Positions 17,441 through 25,934 of a stretch of DNA of 64,000 nt are shown piece after piece (positions within the stretch are counted from its first letter, which is position 1; each line of letters begins with the position of its first letter). A program made the position numbers and the translations under genes. The notes under the pieces were generated by a model that was not told the origin of the DNA, made no database searches, and saw nothing but the letters and a program-made list of their open reading frames with translations. Source of the stretch: Schauerella aestuarii. Its GTDB lineage: Bacteria; Pseudomonadota; Gammaproteobacteria; Burkholderiales; Burkholderiaceae_B. The stretch covers positions 62,001 through 126,000 of the forward strand of contig NZ_SIZW01000037.1 of the NCBI RefSeq assembly GCF_009866805.1. Reading direction: 5' to 3'.

Positions 17441-19057
17441 ATGAGTCCTGACGATATCCTCCGCGACGACGTCGCGGCTCACCACGCTGCTTTGGCGGAT
17501 ATGAGCGCCCACCGGGATGGCGTTTTTTTCGCCGCCGTTGAAAAAACCCGCATGCCCATGACCATCGTGGACGCGCGGCAGGTCGACTATCCCATCATTT
17601 TCGCCAATGACGCGTTTCTGGAAATGACCGGATACAGCGAGCATGAGGTGATCGGACGCAACTGCCGTTTCCTGCAGGGGCCCGAAACCGATCGGCGCAG
17701 CGTGCAGGTGATTCGATCGGCGCTGTCGGAAAACCGCGAGATGGCGACCGAGATCCTGAACTACCGCAAGGACGGATCCACATTCTGGAACGCCCTGTTC
17801 ATCTCGCCTGTGTACGCGCCTTCGGGCGAGTTGATCTATTTTTTCGCGTCGCAGCTGGACGTGAGCCGGCGGCGCGATGCCGAGGATGCGCTGCGCCAGG
17901 CGCAGAAAATGGAAGCGTTGGGCCAGCTCACCGGCGGTATCGCGCACGACTTCAACAATCTGCTGCAAGTGATGGTGGGCCACCTGGACCTGATGGAAAT
18001 GTCCCTCAAGGGCACGCGCCGCCCTTTCACGCCCGAGCGCACGCAGCAGACCATCGATAGTGTGAAGCAAGCGGTATCCCGTGCCTCCACGCTCACGCAG
18101 CAGTTGCTGGCCTTCTCGCGCAAGCAACGCCTGGATGGCCGCACGGTAAACCTGAATGCCGTGCTGGAGAAAATGTCGGATCTGATGCAGCGCACGGTGG
18201 GCGCCGACGTCGAGTTGATCGTTGCGCGCGAGCCCGACTTGCCCAATGCGAAGCTGGATCCCACGCAGATCGAAGTGGCGTTGCTCAACGTGCTGGCCAA
18301 TTCGCGCGATGCCCTTGCCGGACGCGGGGCGCGGCGGGTGGAGATTGCCACGGCCACCTGCGTGATCGACGAGGCAAGCGACGGCATCAACGATCTGCGC
18401 CAGGGGCGCTATGTGCAGCTTTCAATCACCGATAACGGATCCGGCATCGATCCCGACATTATCGGCCGCGTGCTCGACCCGTTTTTCTCGACGAAAGAAG
18501 AAGGCCAGGGCACCGGCTTGGGCCTGTCGATGGTGTACGGCTTTGCCAAGCAATCCTGTGGCACCGTTACCGTGGCTTCCGAGCCAGGCGCCGGCACCAC
18601 GATCGCGTTGTACTTTCCCGTCGCCGAAGGCGCCATCGAAGCCGCACCCGTTGCCCCGCGGGCAATCGATCAACCCGGTGCGGAAACGGTGATGGTGGTC
18701 GACGACCGTCCCGAAGTGGCCGATCTGGCGCAAGCCATGCTCGAAGAAGCGGGCTACACCGTGCATGTGTCGTACAGCCCAGGCGATGCGCTGGCAAAGA
18801 TGGCGGTGTTGGGTGGCGTGGATCTGCTGTTTTCCGACGTCATCATGCCGGGCAATATGAACGGCGTGATGCTGGCGCGCGAGGCGATCAAGCGCCATCC
18901 GGAAATCAAAGTGCTGTTGACCACGGGTTACGCCGATGAGTCGATCGAGCGTACCGACGCGGCAGGCGAACGTTTCGACGTGCTGCACAAGCCCTACCGC
19001 CAGACCGATCTGGCGCGCCGGGTGCGCATCGTGTTCGAAGGGCATACCGGCGTGTAG
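17441..19057 (+). CDS. LOV-domain hybrid sensor histidine kinase (blue-light receptor)
   Basis: A 538-residue hybrid kinase with no membrane segment. Residues 30-145 are a LOV PAS domain with the photoactive motif GRNCRFLQG, cysteine at 75 forming the flavin adduct. A kinase follows: H-box GGIAHDFNNLL with phospho-acceptor H169, N-box VLANSRDAL, G-boxes DNGSGID and GTGLGLSMVYG. The C-terminal receiver has the phospho-acceptor aspartate in LLFSDVIMPG (about D466) and the lysine in LHKPY. The layout is that of the Pseudomonas and Xanthomonas LOV-kinase-receiver photoreceptors. The ATG at 17441 has no clear ribosome site. No stand-alone response regulator is adjacent. Confidence 0.95.
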   Translation: MSPDDILRDDVAAHHAALADMSAHRDGVFFAAVEKTRMPMTIVDARQVDYPIIFANDAFLEMTGYSEHEVIGRNCRFLQGPETDRRSVQVIRSALSENREMATEILNYRKDGSTFWNALFISPVYAPSGELIYFFASQLDVSRRRDAEDALRQAQKMEALGQLTGGIAHDFNNLLQVMVGHLDLMEMSLKGTRRPFTPERTQQTIDSVKQAVSRASTLTQQLLAFSRKQRLDGRTVNLNAVLEKMSDLMQRTVGADVELIVAREPDLPNAKLDPTQIEVALLNVLANSRDALAGRGARRVEIATATCVIDEASDGINDLRQGRYVQLSITDNGSGIDPDIIGRVLDPFFSTKEEGQGTGLGLSMVYGFAKQSCGTVTVASEPGAGTTIALYFPVAEGAIEAAPVAPRAIDQPGAETVMVVDDRPEVADLAQAMLEEAGYTVHVSYSPGDALAKMAVLGGVDLLFSDVIMPGNMNGVMLAREAIKRHPEIKVLLTTGYADESIERTDAAGERFDVLHKPYRQTDLARRVRIVFEGHTGV

Positions 19058-19110
19058 GGCATATATCGGGCACGAAACTGCCCATTTTTTGGGCGTCGCG
19101 TACACAAACA

Positions 19111-19132
19111 AACGGCCGCAGATGCGGCCGTT
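19111..19132. terminator. bidirectional terminator between two histidine kinase genes
   Basis: AACGGCCGCA and TGCGGCCGTT form a 10-base perfect stem with a two-base loop centre, with TTGTT on the plus side and TTTGTTTG on the minus side. It lies between two convergent genes, as expected of a shared terminator. Confidence 0.8.
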
Positions 19133-19157
19133 GTTCATGCGCCGTCGGCGTCTTCGA

Positions 19158-20357
19158 TCAGGCGGCCGCAGCTTGCGCCGCAGGCTGCTCGGGAAACGTC
19201 AACGTCACCGTTGTCCCGCCATCCGGTAAGGACGAAGCCACCAACGTGCCGCCATGCGCCTTGGCGATTTCGGCGCAGATGTACAGCCCAAGGCCGTGTC
19301 CCATGCGGCGGCCTGTGTCCTCTTCACTGGAACGGAAATAAGGCGTGAAAAGGTTTCGCAGCACTTCAGGCGCGATCTGCGGACCGGAATTCGACACCGA
19401 CAGCACAAAGGTGCCGTTGCTGCACTCGACGCGGATCCCCACCGGCTCATCCGGTGCGCCGTGCTGAATCGCGTTGCCCAACAGATTGGAGGCCAACTGC
19501 GCCAACCGTGCCTTGTCGGCCACCACATGCCCGCAGTCGGCGATCTCGGCCACAATCGTGCGTTCGGGATTGGCGTTGCGCAGTTCCTGAACGATATTCT
19601 CGAGTTCGAAACGCAGATCGTGATGGCGTTCCAATCGCACCGGAATGCCGCCGGTGAGTTGGCCGCGCGCGAAATCGAGCAGGTCTTCGACGAGCTTGGA
19701 CATCCGCAACGTGCTGGTCTCGACCATTTTGGCCAGGTTGTAGGCCTTGGGTTCCATCTGCTTACGCTGCAGCATTTCAACGGCTGCCAACGTGGCGTGC
19801 AAGGGATTGCGCAGATCGTGTCCCAGCATGCCGATGAAGCGATCCCGCTGACGCGCCTCGTTGTTTTTCGCGGTCAGTGCATTGACGCCGTCTTCGTGGC
19901 GTTGCTCCGCTTCGAGTTGCGCACCGATCAGATCGGCAAACACGCCCAGCGCCTCTTGCGAGGCCGGATTGGCTTCGCGCGATGCCCGGCGATCGAGCCC
20001 GCACAGGGCGCCGAAGAAACTGCCGTCCTTGCGGTGAATCGGCACCGCAAAGAAATTCTTGAAACCGGGCGCCGTAAACGGGGCACCGCTCGATGCATCC
20101 TGCGGCTCCCAGGCGTAGAGCGCCACGCCCATGGCCCGCACATGCGTGCTGATGGCGGTGACGGCATCGAGTTCGCCGCTGCCCTCGAGGGCGACGGCAG
20201 CACCGTCATGAATGGCACACGCGGCCCAGGCCGCGCCGTCCCAGCGCGTGATGGTGACGAAGCGGATCCCCGTCAGGGTGCTGACCACTTTCAGCAAAGC
20301 GGGGATGGCGGTGATGCGATTGAGGATGCGCATTTCGCGCGCGAGCGGGGTCGTCAT
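19158..20357 (-). CDS. GAF-domain sensor histidine kinase
   Basis: A 399-residue soluble histidine kinase. Residues 15-150 look like a GAF domain (ITRWDGAAWAACAIHDG, FFAVPIHRKDGSFFGALCG). A coiled linker leads to the H-box FIGMLGHDLRNPLHA, then the ATPase with N-box ASNLLGNAIQHG and G-box MGHGLGLYICAEIAKAHGG. No receiver or DNA-binding domain is present, so it needs a separate response regulator that is not nearby. It is convergent with the LOV kinase; whether the two share a partner is unknown. GAF ligand is unknown. Confidence 0.92.
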   Translation of the reverse strand: MTTPLAREMRILNRITAIPALLKVVSTLTGIRFVTITRWDGAAWAACAIHDGAAVALEGSGELDAVTAISTHVRAMGVALYAWEPQDASSGAPFTAPGFKNFFAVPIHRKDGSFFGALCGLDRRASREANPASQEALGVFADLIGAQLEAEQRHEDGVNALTAKNNEARQRDRFIGMLGHDLRNPLHATLAAVEMLQRKQMEPKAYNLAKMVETSTLRMSKLVEDLLDFARGQLTGGIPVRLERHHDLRFELENIVQELRNANPERTIVAEIADCGHVVADKARLAQLASNLLGNAIQHGAPDEPVGIRVECSNGTFVLSVSNSGPQIAPEVLRNLFTPYFRSSEEDTGRRMGHGLGLYICAEIAKAHGGTLVASSLPDGGTTVTLTFPEQPAAQAAAA

Positions 20358-20597
20358 GCGTCGAACGTCTCAAAAAAATGAAGGGAATCGATGGTCGAGT
20401 GTAGTGCATTCGCGTGCATGCCAAGCCTTGGCAAAGCGGCACTCGCCGTTGCGCGCAAGACGTACGGCGGCGCAGCAGCCGGACGCCGGCCGGGCGCCGG
20501 CACGGCGCGCGTTCAATTGCCTGCAAGGCGCGAACGTTACACTGTGCGGCTGCTGCCAGAAGACCCGGAAAACGGCATACGCGCAGCAGCCCCACAC

Positions 20598-21779
20598 ATG
20601 ACTTCATCTGCACCCTCCACCCGCTGGGCCGCATTGGCCTTGGCCGTCGGCGGCTTTGGCATTGGCACCGGCGAATTCGCCATCATGGGCCTGCTGCCCG
20701 ATGTGGCGGCAAATCTTCAGGTCTCCGCCCCCGAGGTGGGACATCTCATCAGCGCCTATGCCATCGGCGTGGTCGTCGGCGCGCCGCTGATCGCGGTCAT
20801 TGCCGCACGCTGGTCGCGTCGCGCCCTGCTCTTTGCCTTGATGACCTTGTTTGCACTGGGCAACTTTGCCAGCGCACTGGCCCCGGGTTACGACAGCCTG
20901 ATGGCGTTCCGCTTCATTGCAGGTTTGCCGCACGGCGCGTACTTCGGCGTCGCCGCCCTGGTTGCCGCCTCGATGGTGGCGCCCAACAAGCGGGGGCAGG
21001 CGATCGGCCGCGTCATGCTGGGGCTCACGGTCGCGGCATTGATCGGCAACCCGCTCGCGACGGGCCTGGGGCAATGGCTGGGCTGGCGCTATGCGTTCGC
21101 CGCCGTCGGCGGCATCGCCGTGCTCACATTGGTGCTGCTGCATCGCTTTCTTCCCGCTGCAGCGGCCGGCTCATCGAGCAGTCCCCTCGCCGAATTGGGT
21201 GCCCTCAAGCGCGAACAGGTCTGGCTCACGCTGGGTATCGGGGCCGTCGGATTCGGCGGCTTGTTTGCCGTATTCAGCTATATCGCGCCCACGCTGACCG
21301 AAGTGACGGGTCTGTCGACCCATGCCGTGCCGATCGCGTTGGCCGTGTTTGGATTGGGCATGATCGTCGGCAATATCGTGGGCGGTGCGCTGGCGGATCG
21401 CGCGCTCACGGCCACCATCGGTGGCGTATTGGTGTGGAGCGTACTGGTGCTGGCGCTCTTTCCCCTGATGGCCACGCAACCCTGGTCGGCGTTCCTGAGC
21501 ATCCTGCTGATCGGCACCGGCGTGGCGCTGGTGCCTGCACTGCAGATTCGCCTGATGGACGTGGCGGCCGACGCGCAAACGCTGGCGGCATCGCTCAATC
21601 ATTCGGCGTTCAATATCGCGAACGCATTGGGTGCCTGGCTGGGCGGACGCGCCATCGAGGCCGGCTGGGGCTGGACGTCCACCGGATACATCGGCGCCGC
21701 ATTGGCGGCGGGCGGATTCGTCCTGTTCGTGGTGTCGCTGCTGCGCAGCCGCCGCACACTCTCGCACGCGCCGGCTTGA
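20598..21779 (+). CDS. MFS transporter, drug-efflux type (AraJ/YdhP-like)
   Basis: A 393-residue, 12-helix MFS protein. The first helix carries GGFGIGTGEFAIMGLLPDVA, typical of the DHA1 drug/sugar-efflux group such as YdhP and AraJ; the helix 2-3 loop is ARWSRRALLFALM, and helix 5 has GLPHGAYFGVAALVAASMV. The ATG at 20598 begins the conserved part. About 240 bases upstream contain no other gene and separate it from the divergent kinase gene. Likely proton-driven export of a small molecule. Confidence 0.92.
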   Translation: MTSSAPSTRWAALALAVGGFGIGTGEFAIMGLLPDVAANLQVSAPEVGHLISAYAIGVVVGAPLIAVIAARWSRRALLFALMTLFALGNFASALAPGYDSLMAFRFIAGLPHGAYFGVAALVAASMVAPNKRGQAIGRVMLGLTVAALIGNPLATGLGQWLGWRYAFAAVGGIAVLTLVLLHRFLPAAAAGSSSSPLAELGALKREQVWLTLGIGAVGFGGLFAVFSYIAPTLTEVTGLSTHAVPIALAVFGLGMIVGNIVGGALADRALTATIGGVLVWSVLVLALFPLMATQPWSAFLSILLIGTGVALVPALQIRLMDVAADAQTLAASLNHSAFNIANALGAWLGGRAIEAGWGWTSTGYIGAALAAGGFVLFVVSLLRSRRTLSHAPA

Positions 21780-21860
21780 GACGTCGGCGCGTGCGAAATA
21801 CCCGATAGGCATCCAGCTTGCTCGCTTGAGGTGCTCTGCCCCATCAGCCATGGAACCCGC

Positions 21861-22571
21861 ATGAAACCTTACGTGATTTGCCACATGATGTCCGCGCTCG
21901 ACGGTCGCAGCCTGACCGACAACTGGGATCGTCCGCTGAAAAAAGCGGCTGGCGAGCTGTATGAAAAAACGGCCAAGGATTTCAAAGGCGATGCCTGGAT
22001 CTGCGGCCGCGTCACGATGCAGGAGATCGCCCACGGCGACGATTATCCGAAGGGCCTGGCCAAGGCACCGATCCCTCGTACCGATCATTTCGCCGTGCGA
22101 GACGCCGATCAATATGCCGTATCGATCGATCCGCACGGTAAGGTCGCCTGGAAAAAGAATACGGCCCTCGACTCACATGTGGTCGAAGTGCTGACCGAAG
22201 GCGTGCCGGACGACTATCTCGCCTATCTGCAGTCGATTCAGGTGTCGTACATTTTCGGCGGCAAAAGCGAGATCGACCTGGCGCACGTGATCGATGTGCT
22301 CCAACGCGAACTGGGCACCGAGCGCCTGATCGTCGAGGGTGGCCCGCACGTGAGCGGTGCGTTCGTCAATGCGGGACTGGTCGACGAAGTCAGCGTACTG
22401 ATCCTGCCGCTGGTCGATGGCCGAAGCGATCATCCGGGGTCGTTCGAGATCCCCATGCAGGCGTGGAAGAAGCCCGCCTATCTGACGCTCAGCTCGGCCG
22501 AACCGCAACCGGACGGTGCGGTGTGGCTGCGTTATCGCGTGAGCGAGACCCAGCACGCCCCGGTGCCGTAA
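21861..22571 (+). CDS. dihydrofolate-reductase-like / RibD C-terminal domain protein
   Basis: A 236-residue protein of the RibD C-terminal (DHFR-like) fold, NADPH-dependent reductases that include riboflavin-pathway enzymes. Landmarks are the opening PYVICHMMSALDGRSL, the nucleotide-binding LIVEGGPHVSGAFVNAGLVDE, and the closing beta strands. It lacks the deaminase domain of RibD, so a stand-alone reductase with unknown substrate is the fair call. It follows the MFS gene by 81 bases on the same strand and could share its transcript. Confidence 0.85.
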   Translation: MKPYVICHMMSALDGRSLTDNWDRPLKKAAGELYEKTAKDFKGDAWICGRVTMQEIAHGDDYPKGLAKAPIPRTDHFAVRDADQYAVSIDPHGKVAWKKNTALDSHVVEVLTEGVPDDYLAYLQSIQVSYIFGGKSEIDLAHVIDVLQRELGTERLIVEGGPHVSGAFVNAGLVDEVSVLILPLVDGRSDHPGSFEIPMQAWKKPAYLTLSSAEPQPDGAVWLRYRVSETQHAPVP

Positions 22572-22644
22572 CGGTTGCATGCGGCCGCGACCGGCGGCCC
22601 ATGCGCCGCTGCTTTTAACCGCGTTCCCGCAGTAGACTGAGCAG

Positions 22645-23754
22645 ATGCCCTCCGATCACGATTCCTTGTTCGACGACGCCACTGCCGGCCCCAACAGCCG
22701 CCAGCGGCAGGCACGTGCCGCACTCTATACAGCGCTCGTGGCGGTGTCGATCTGGACGCTGCGCGACTTCATTCCCGCATTGATCTGGACCGGTGTCATC
22801 GCCATCGCGTTGTGGCCGCTCCTGCATCTTCTCGAACGCCGCCCGCTGCTGGCGCGGCAACGCGCCCTGCTCGCGTTGCTGATGGCGGTGGGCGTAGGGG
22901 TGGTGCTGGCCGTCCCGTTCTTGCTCGTTGCCATGCAGGCTGCGGCCGAAGCGCGCGAGCTATCGCATTGGGTCCATCGCGTCATGGCCGAGGGATTCCC
23001 CGTGCCCGATCTGTTGCAGCGGCTCCCTTGGGGCGGTGAACAGGCCACCGCCTGGTGGCAAAACAATCTGACGGGTCCGCTGGCCGATTCCCCAGTGACG
23101 CAAAGTCTGCGCGGCGTGTCGTTTCTCGCCGCCACGCGCAGCATCGGCGGCCATGTCGTACATGGGCTGCTCATCGTCAGCTTCATGTTGCTCACGTTGT
23201 TTTTCGTGTTTCGCAGCGGCGCCCGATTGGGGCAGCAACTGCTGGACGCCAGCAGCCGGGTGTTCGGCGCTGCCGGCACCAGTCTGTTGCGTCGGATGGC
23301 CGATGCCGTTCGCGGCACGGTGGCGGGCCTGGTGCTGGTCGGTCTGGGCGAAGGCGTGCTGCTCGGTATCGCTTATGTTGTGGCGGGCGTGCCGCACGGC
23401 GCCCTGCTGGGGCTTGTGACCGCCATCGCCGCCATGCTGCCGTTTTGCGCCCCGCTGGTATTCGCGGCGGTGGCACTCTGGCTTTTTGGCGCCGGCGCCA
23501 CCGTGGCGGCCATTGCCGTCTTTGCGGTGGGCTGCGTGGTGGTGTTCATCGCCGAGCATTTCGTGCGGCCGATGCTGATCGGCAGCACGACGCGCCTGCC
23601 CTTTTTGCTGGTGCTCTTCGGCATCCTGGGGGGAGCGAAGACCTTCGGTCTCGTGGGCCTTTTCATCGGCCCGGCGCTGATGACGGTGCTGGTCGTGCTG
23701 TGGGCCGCCTGGGCCGAGCCTGCGCCCGCGAATCGCACCCCGTCGATCAACTGA
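22645..23754 (+). CDS. AI-2E family transporter (TqsA/PerM-like)
   Basis: A 369-residue membrane protein of the AI-2E/PerM family. Two N-terminal helices (about 29-65), a soluble central part with LLQRLPWGGEQATAW, then five or six helices including FVRPMLIGSTTRLPFLLVLFG and GILGGAKTFGLVGLFIGPALM, the latter being the family hallmark. Members export autoinducer-2 or act as sodium/proton antiporters; sequence does not decide. It stands 73 bases after the reductase gene. Confidence 0.9.
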   Translation: MPSDHDSLFDDATAGPNSRQRQARAALYTALVAVSIWTLRDFIPALIWTGVIAIALWPLLHLLERRPLLARQRALLALLMAVGVGVVLAVPFLLVAMQAAAEARELSHWVHRVMAEGFPVPDLLQRLPWGGEQATAWWQNNLTGPLADSPVTQSLRGVSFLAATRSIGGHVVHGLLIVSFMLLTLFFVFRSGARLGQQLLDASSRVFGAAGTSLLRRMADAVRGTVAGLVLVGLGEGVLLGIAYVVAGVPHGALLGLVTAIAAMLPFCAPLVFAAVALWLFGAGATVAAIAVFAVGCVVVFIAEHFVRPMLIGSTTRLPFLLVLFGILGGAKTFGLVGLFIGPALMTVLVVLWAAWAEPAPANRTPSIN

Positions 23755-23814
23755 GCCGCAGACGCTCACGCAACGGCGGTCACCGAAAAAATACATTCAT
23801 AAACATCGCTTGCA

Positions 23815-23836
23815 ATTAGATCGTGCACGATCTAAT
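23815..23836. promoter_or_regulatory. OhrR operator at the ohrR promoter
   Basis: A 22-base perfect palindrome centred on ATCGTGCACGAT with ATTAG and CTAAT arms, ending eight bases before the ohrR start codon. The same 12-base core occurs before ohr. This position implies autorepression. Confidence 0.85.
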
Positions 23837-23844
23837 ATTCGGTC

Positions 23845-24303
23845 ATGTCTTCGCGCAAACCTTCCTCCACCCCGCCGCAGTTGTTGCTGGACAACCAGCT
23901 CTGCTTTGCGCTGCACTCGACCACGCTGGCGATGACGAAAGTCTATCGCGGGCTGTTGACCGATCTGGGCCTGACTTATCCGCAGTATCTGGTGATGCTG
24001 GTGCTGTGGGAGGGGGATGGGTTGACGGTGTCGGAGATCGGCACGAGGCTCTTTCTGGATTCGGCCACCCTCACGCCGCTGCTCAAGCGTCTCGAAACCG
24101 CCGGGCATCTCGTCCGCGAGCGTTCGGCGCAGGATGAGCGCCAAGTGATCGTGTCGTTGACCGCAGCCGGCAAACGCTTGCGTCAGAGGGCCGAGTCGAT
24201 TCCGGAAGGTGTGCAGTGCGCCACGAGCTGTTCGACTGCCGAACTGGTTGAGATCACCGCGCAATTGGCCGCCTTGCGTACCCGACTGGCGGCCGCCTTA
24301 TGA
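23845..24303 (+). CDS. ohrR: organic hydroperoxide-sensing MarR regulator OhrR
   Basis: A 152-residue MarR-family repressor. The redox cysteine sits in [20 protein letters not shown] (C20), matching the peroxide-sensing cysteine of OhrR; further cysteines in VQCATSCS near the C terminus fit the two-cysteine Xanthomonas type that forms a disulfide. The winged helix includes [20 protein letters not shown] and RSAQDERQV. It is followed by ohr on the same strand, and both promoters carry the same palindrome. Oxidation by organic peroxides would release the DNA and induce ohr. Confidence 0.94.
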   Translation: MSSRKPSSTPPQLLLDNQLCFALHSTTLAMTKVYRGLLTDLGLTYPQYLVMLVLWEGDGLTVSEIGTRLFLDSATLTPLLKRLETAGHLVRERSAQDERQVIVSLTAAGKRLRQRAESIPEGVQCATSCSTAELVEITAQLAALRTRLAAAL

Positions 24304-24364
24304 ATTCGCTTTAAACGTTTTTCGGCTTAGCGGTGTAAACCGCGAACGCTCCGCCTACCCTTTA

Positions 24365-24378
24365 AATCGTGCACGATT
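24365..24378. promoter_or_regulatory. OhrR operator at the ohr promoter
   Basis: AATCGTGCACGATT is a perfect 14-base palindrome sharing the ATCGTGCACGAT core with the ohrR operator, flanked by imperfect A/T arms. It lies about 54 bases before the ohr start codon, in the promoter region, as expected for repression by OhrR. Confidence 0.85.
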
Positions 24379-24431
24379 AAATCGCACAAAAACCAACGGC
24401 CTTACCAGCCTTTTCCTCAGGAGCATCATCC

Positions 24432-24857
24432 ATGTCTATCGAAAAAGTTGCCTATCGCGCCACCGCCACTGCAACGGGCGGGCGCGATGGCCGTGCCACC
24501 TCCAGCGACAGCCATCTGGACGTCAAGCTGACGACCCCGAAAGAATTGGGCGGCGCCGGTGGCGAAGGCACCAATCCCGAGCAACTGTTTGCTGCGGGCT
24601 ACTCGGCATGCTTCCTGGGCGCGCTGAAGTTTGTGGCCGGCAAGGAAAAAATCACGCTGCCCGCCGATGTATCGATCACCGGCGTCGTGGGCATCGGCCC
24701 CATCCCCACCGGTTTCGGCATCGAAGCTGAACTGCAAATCTCGTTGCCCGGCATGGACCGCGCCCAGGCCCAGAGCCTCGTCGACCGTGCCCACGTGGTG
24801 TGCCCGTACTCGAACGCCACCCAAGGCAACATCGACGTCACGCTGACGTTGGTCTAA
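24432..24857 (+). CDS. ohr: organic hydroperoxide reductase Ohr
   Basis: A 141-residue Ohr/OsmC-fold thiol peroxidase that reduces organic and fatty-acid hydroperoxides in the cytoplasm. Both catalytic cysteines are present: C60 in [12 protein letters not shown] and C124 in [10 protein letters not shown]. The conserved PKELGG and [16 protein letters not shown] segments mark Ohr rather than OsmC. The ATG at 24432 follows AGGAG. It has its own OhrR-box promoter 3' of ohrR and is followed by a strong hairpin. Confidence 0.96.
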   Translation: MSIEKVAYRATATATGGRDGRATSSDSHLDVKLTTPKELGGAGGEGTNPEQLFAAGYSACFLGALKFVAGKEKITLPADVSITGVVGIGPIPTGFGIEAELQISLPGMDRAQAQSLVDRAHVVCPYSNATQGNIDVTLTLV

Positions 24858-24933
24858 GCGGGTACACGCACAGCGTGCGTCGAGCGCGGCGCATTGAGCG
24901 AACGTTCGGGTCGATCCCCGAACGCGTCCGGAC

Positions 24934-24965
24934 CACCGCCCACCGGCAACCGCCGGTGGGCGGTG
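24934..24965 (+). terminator. hairpin after ohr
   Basis: A 14-base perfect stem (CACCGCCCACCGGC with GCCGGTGGGCGGTG) around an AACC loop, 77 bases after the ohr stop and 45 before the next start. No T-run follows. A smaller hairpin (GTTCGGG/CCCGAAC) precedes it. Confidence 0.65.
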
Positions 24966-25009
24966 CCTGATTGCCGCGCAACCGCGCCGCCTGAGCCTAC
25001 AATCACGCT

Positions 25010-25861
25010 GTGCTCACCTTTGCCCCCCTCATTTTCGTCGTCATCTGGTCGACCGGCTTCATCGCCGCACGCGCCGCGGCACCCTATGCCGACCCCAATC
25101 TTTTTCTGATCTTTCGCTTCGCACTCACGGCGTTGTGCTTTGCCGTACTCGCGCGCCGCATCCCGTGGCCCACTGGCCGGCAAGCCCTGCTGCACGCCGT
25201 CGCCGGCATGCTGATGAACGGCCTTTATCTCAGCGGCGCATGGTGGTCGATCGCCCATGGCGTGGCGGCCGGCGTGATGGCGCTGCTCGGCGCATTACAG
25301 CCCCTCTTGACCGCGCTCGTTGCCGTGATCTGGCTGCGCGCCCGATTGAGCTTGCGCACCTGGATTGGACTGGGCATCGGCATCGTGGGCGTGGCCCTGG
25401 TGATCATTCCCAAACTCGCGGCGACCGGTTTGGGCGAGCTTGCACCCTGGCCGGTCGCGGTGGCCGTGGGCAGCATCTTCGCGCTCACGGCCGGCACGAT
25501 GATCCAGAAATCGTCGATTTCAGGGGGTGACCTGCGCAGCGCAGGCGCGATTCAGAATGGCGCGGCTGCCCTGGTCGCACTGGTGCTCTTCAGCGCCGTT
25601 GGCACCTGGCACTGGGACAACCATCCCGCCGTGTGGGCGTCGTTGGCGTGGTCGGTAGGCGTGCTGTCGCTCGGCGGCGCCACCTTGCTGATCTGGATGG
25701 TGCGCCATGGCGAAGCCACCCGCACCACCTCGCTCATGCTGCTCGTGCCGCCGTTGGCTGCGATCGAAGCGTATTTTTTGTTTGGCGAAACGCTGACCTC
25801 CCTGCAGATCGCCGGTTTCGCGCTGGCCATCGGCGGCGTGGTGCTGGCCCGCCGCGCGTAG
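25010..25861 (+). CDS. EamA/DMT family transporter
   Basis: A 283-residue membrane protein with about ten helices in two EamA repeats: the opening LIFVVIWSTGFIAARAAAPYA, MNGLYLSGAWWSIAHGVAAG and LLGALQPLLTALVAVIWL in the first half, and SLMLLVPPLAAIEAYFLFGE in the second. Start is GTG at 25010. The substrate is unknown; the family moves amino acids, nucleosides or drugs. Its 3' end faces the DUF1501 gene across 73 bases. Confidence 0.88.
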   Translation: MLTFAPLIFVVIWSTGFIAARAAAPYADPNLFLIFRFALTALCFAVLARRIPWPTGRQALLHAVAGMLMNGLYLSGAWWSIAHGVAAGVMALLGALQPLLTALVAVIWLRARLSLRTWIGLGIGIVGVALVIIPKLAATGLGELAPWPVAVAVGSIFALTAGTMIQKSSISGGDLRSAGAIQNGAAALVALVLFSAVGTWHWDNHPAVWASLAWSVGVLSLGGATLLIWMVRHGEATRTTSLMLLVPPLAAIEAYFLFGETLTSLQIAGFALAIGGVVLARRA

Positions 25862-25934
25862 CGCCTCACTCCCCGCGTTCAACCCGTGGGCCCGGCATGC
25901 CGTGCCCATGGCCGGCCCGGCACATGCCGGTCGG

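Noticed and set aside
20391-20597. N-terminal extension of the MFS protein
   Set aside because: The extension is a Cys/Arg-rich stretch without MFS character; helix 1 begins just after the ATG at 20598.
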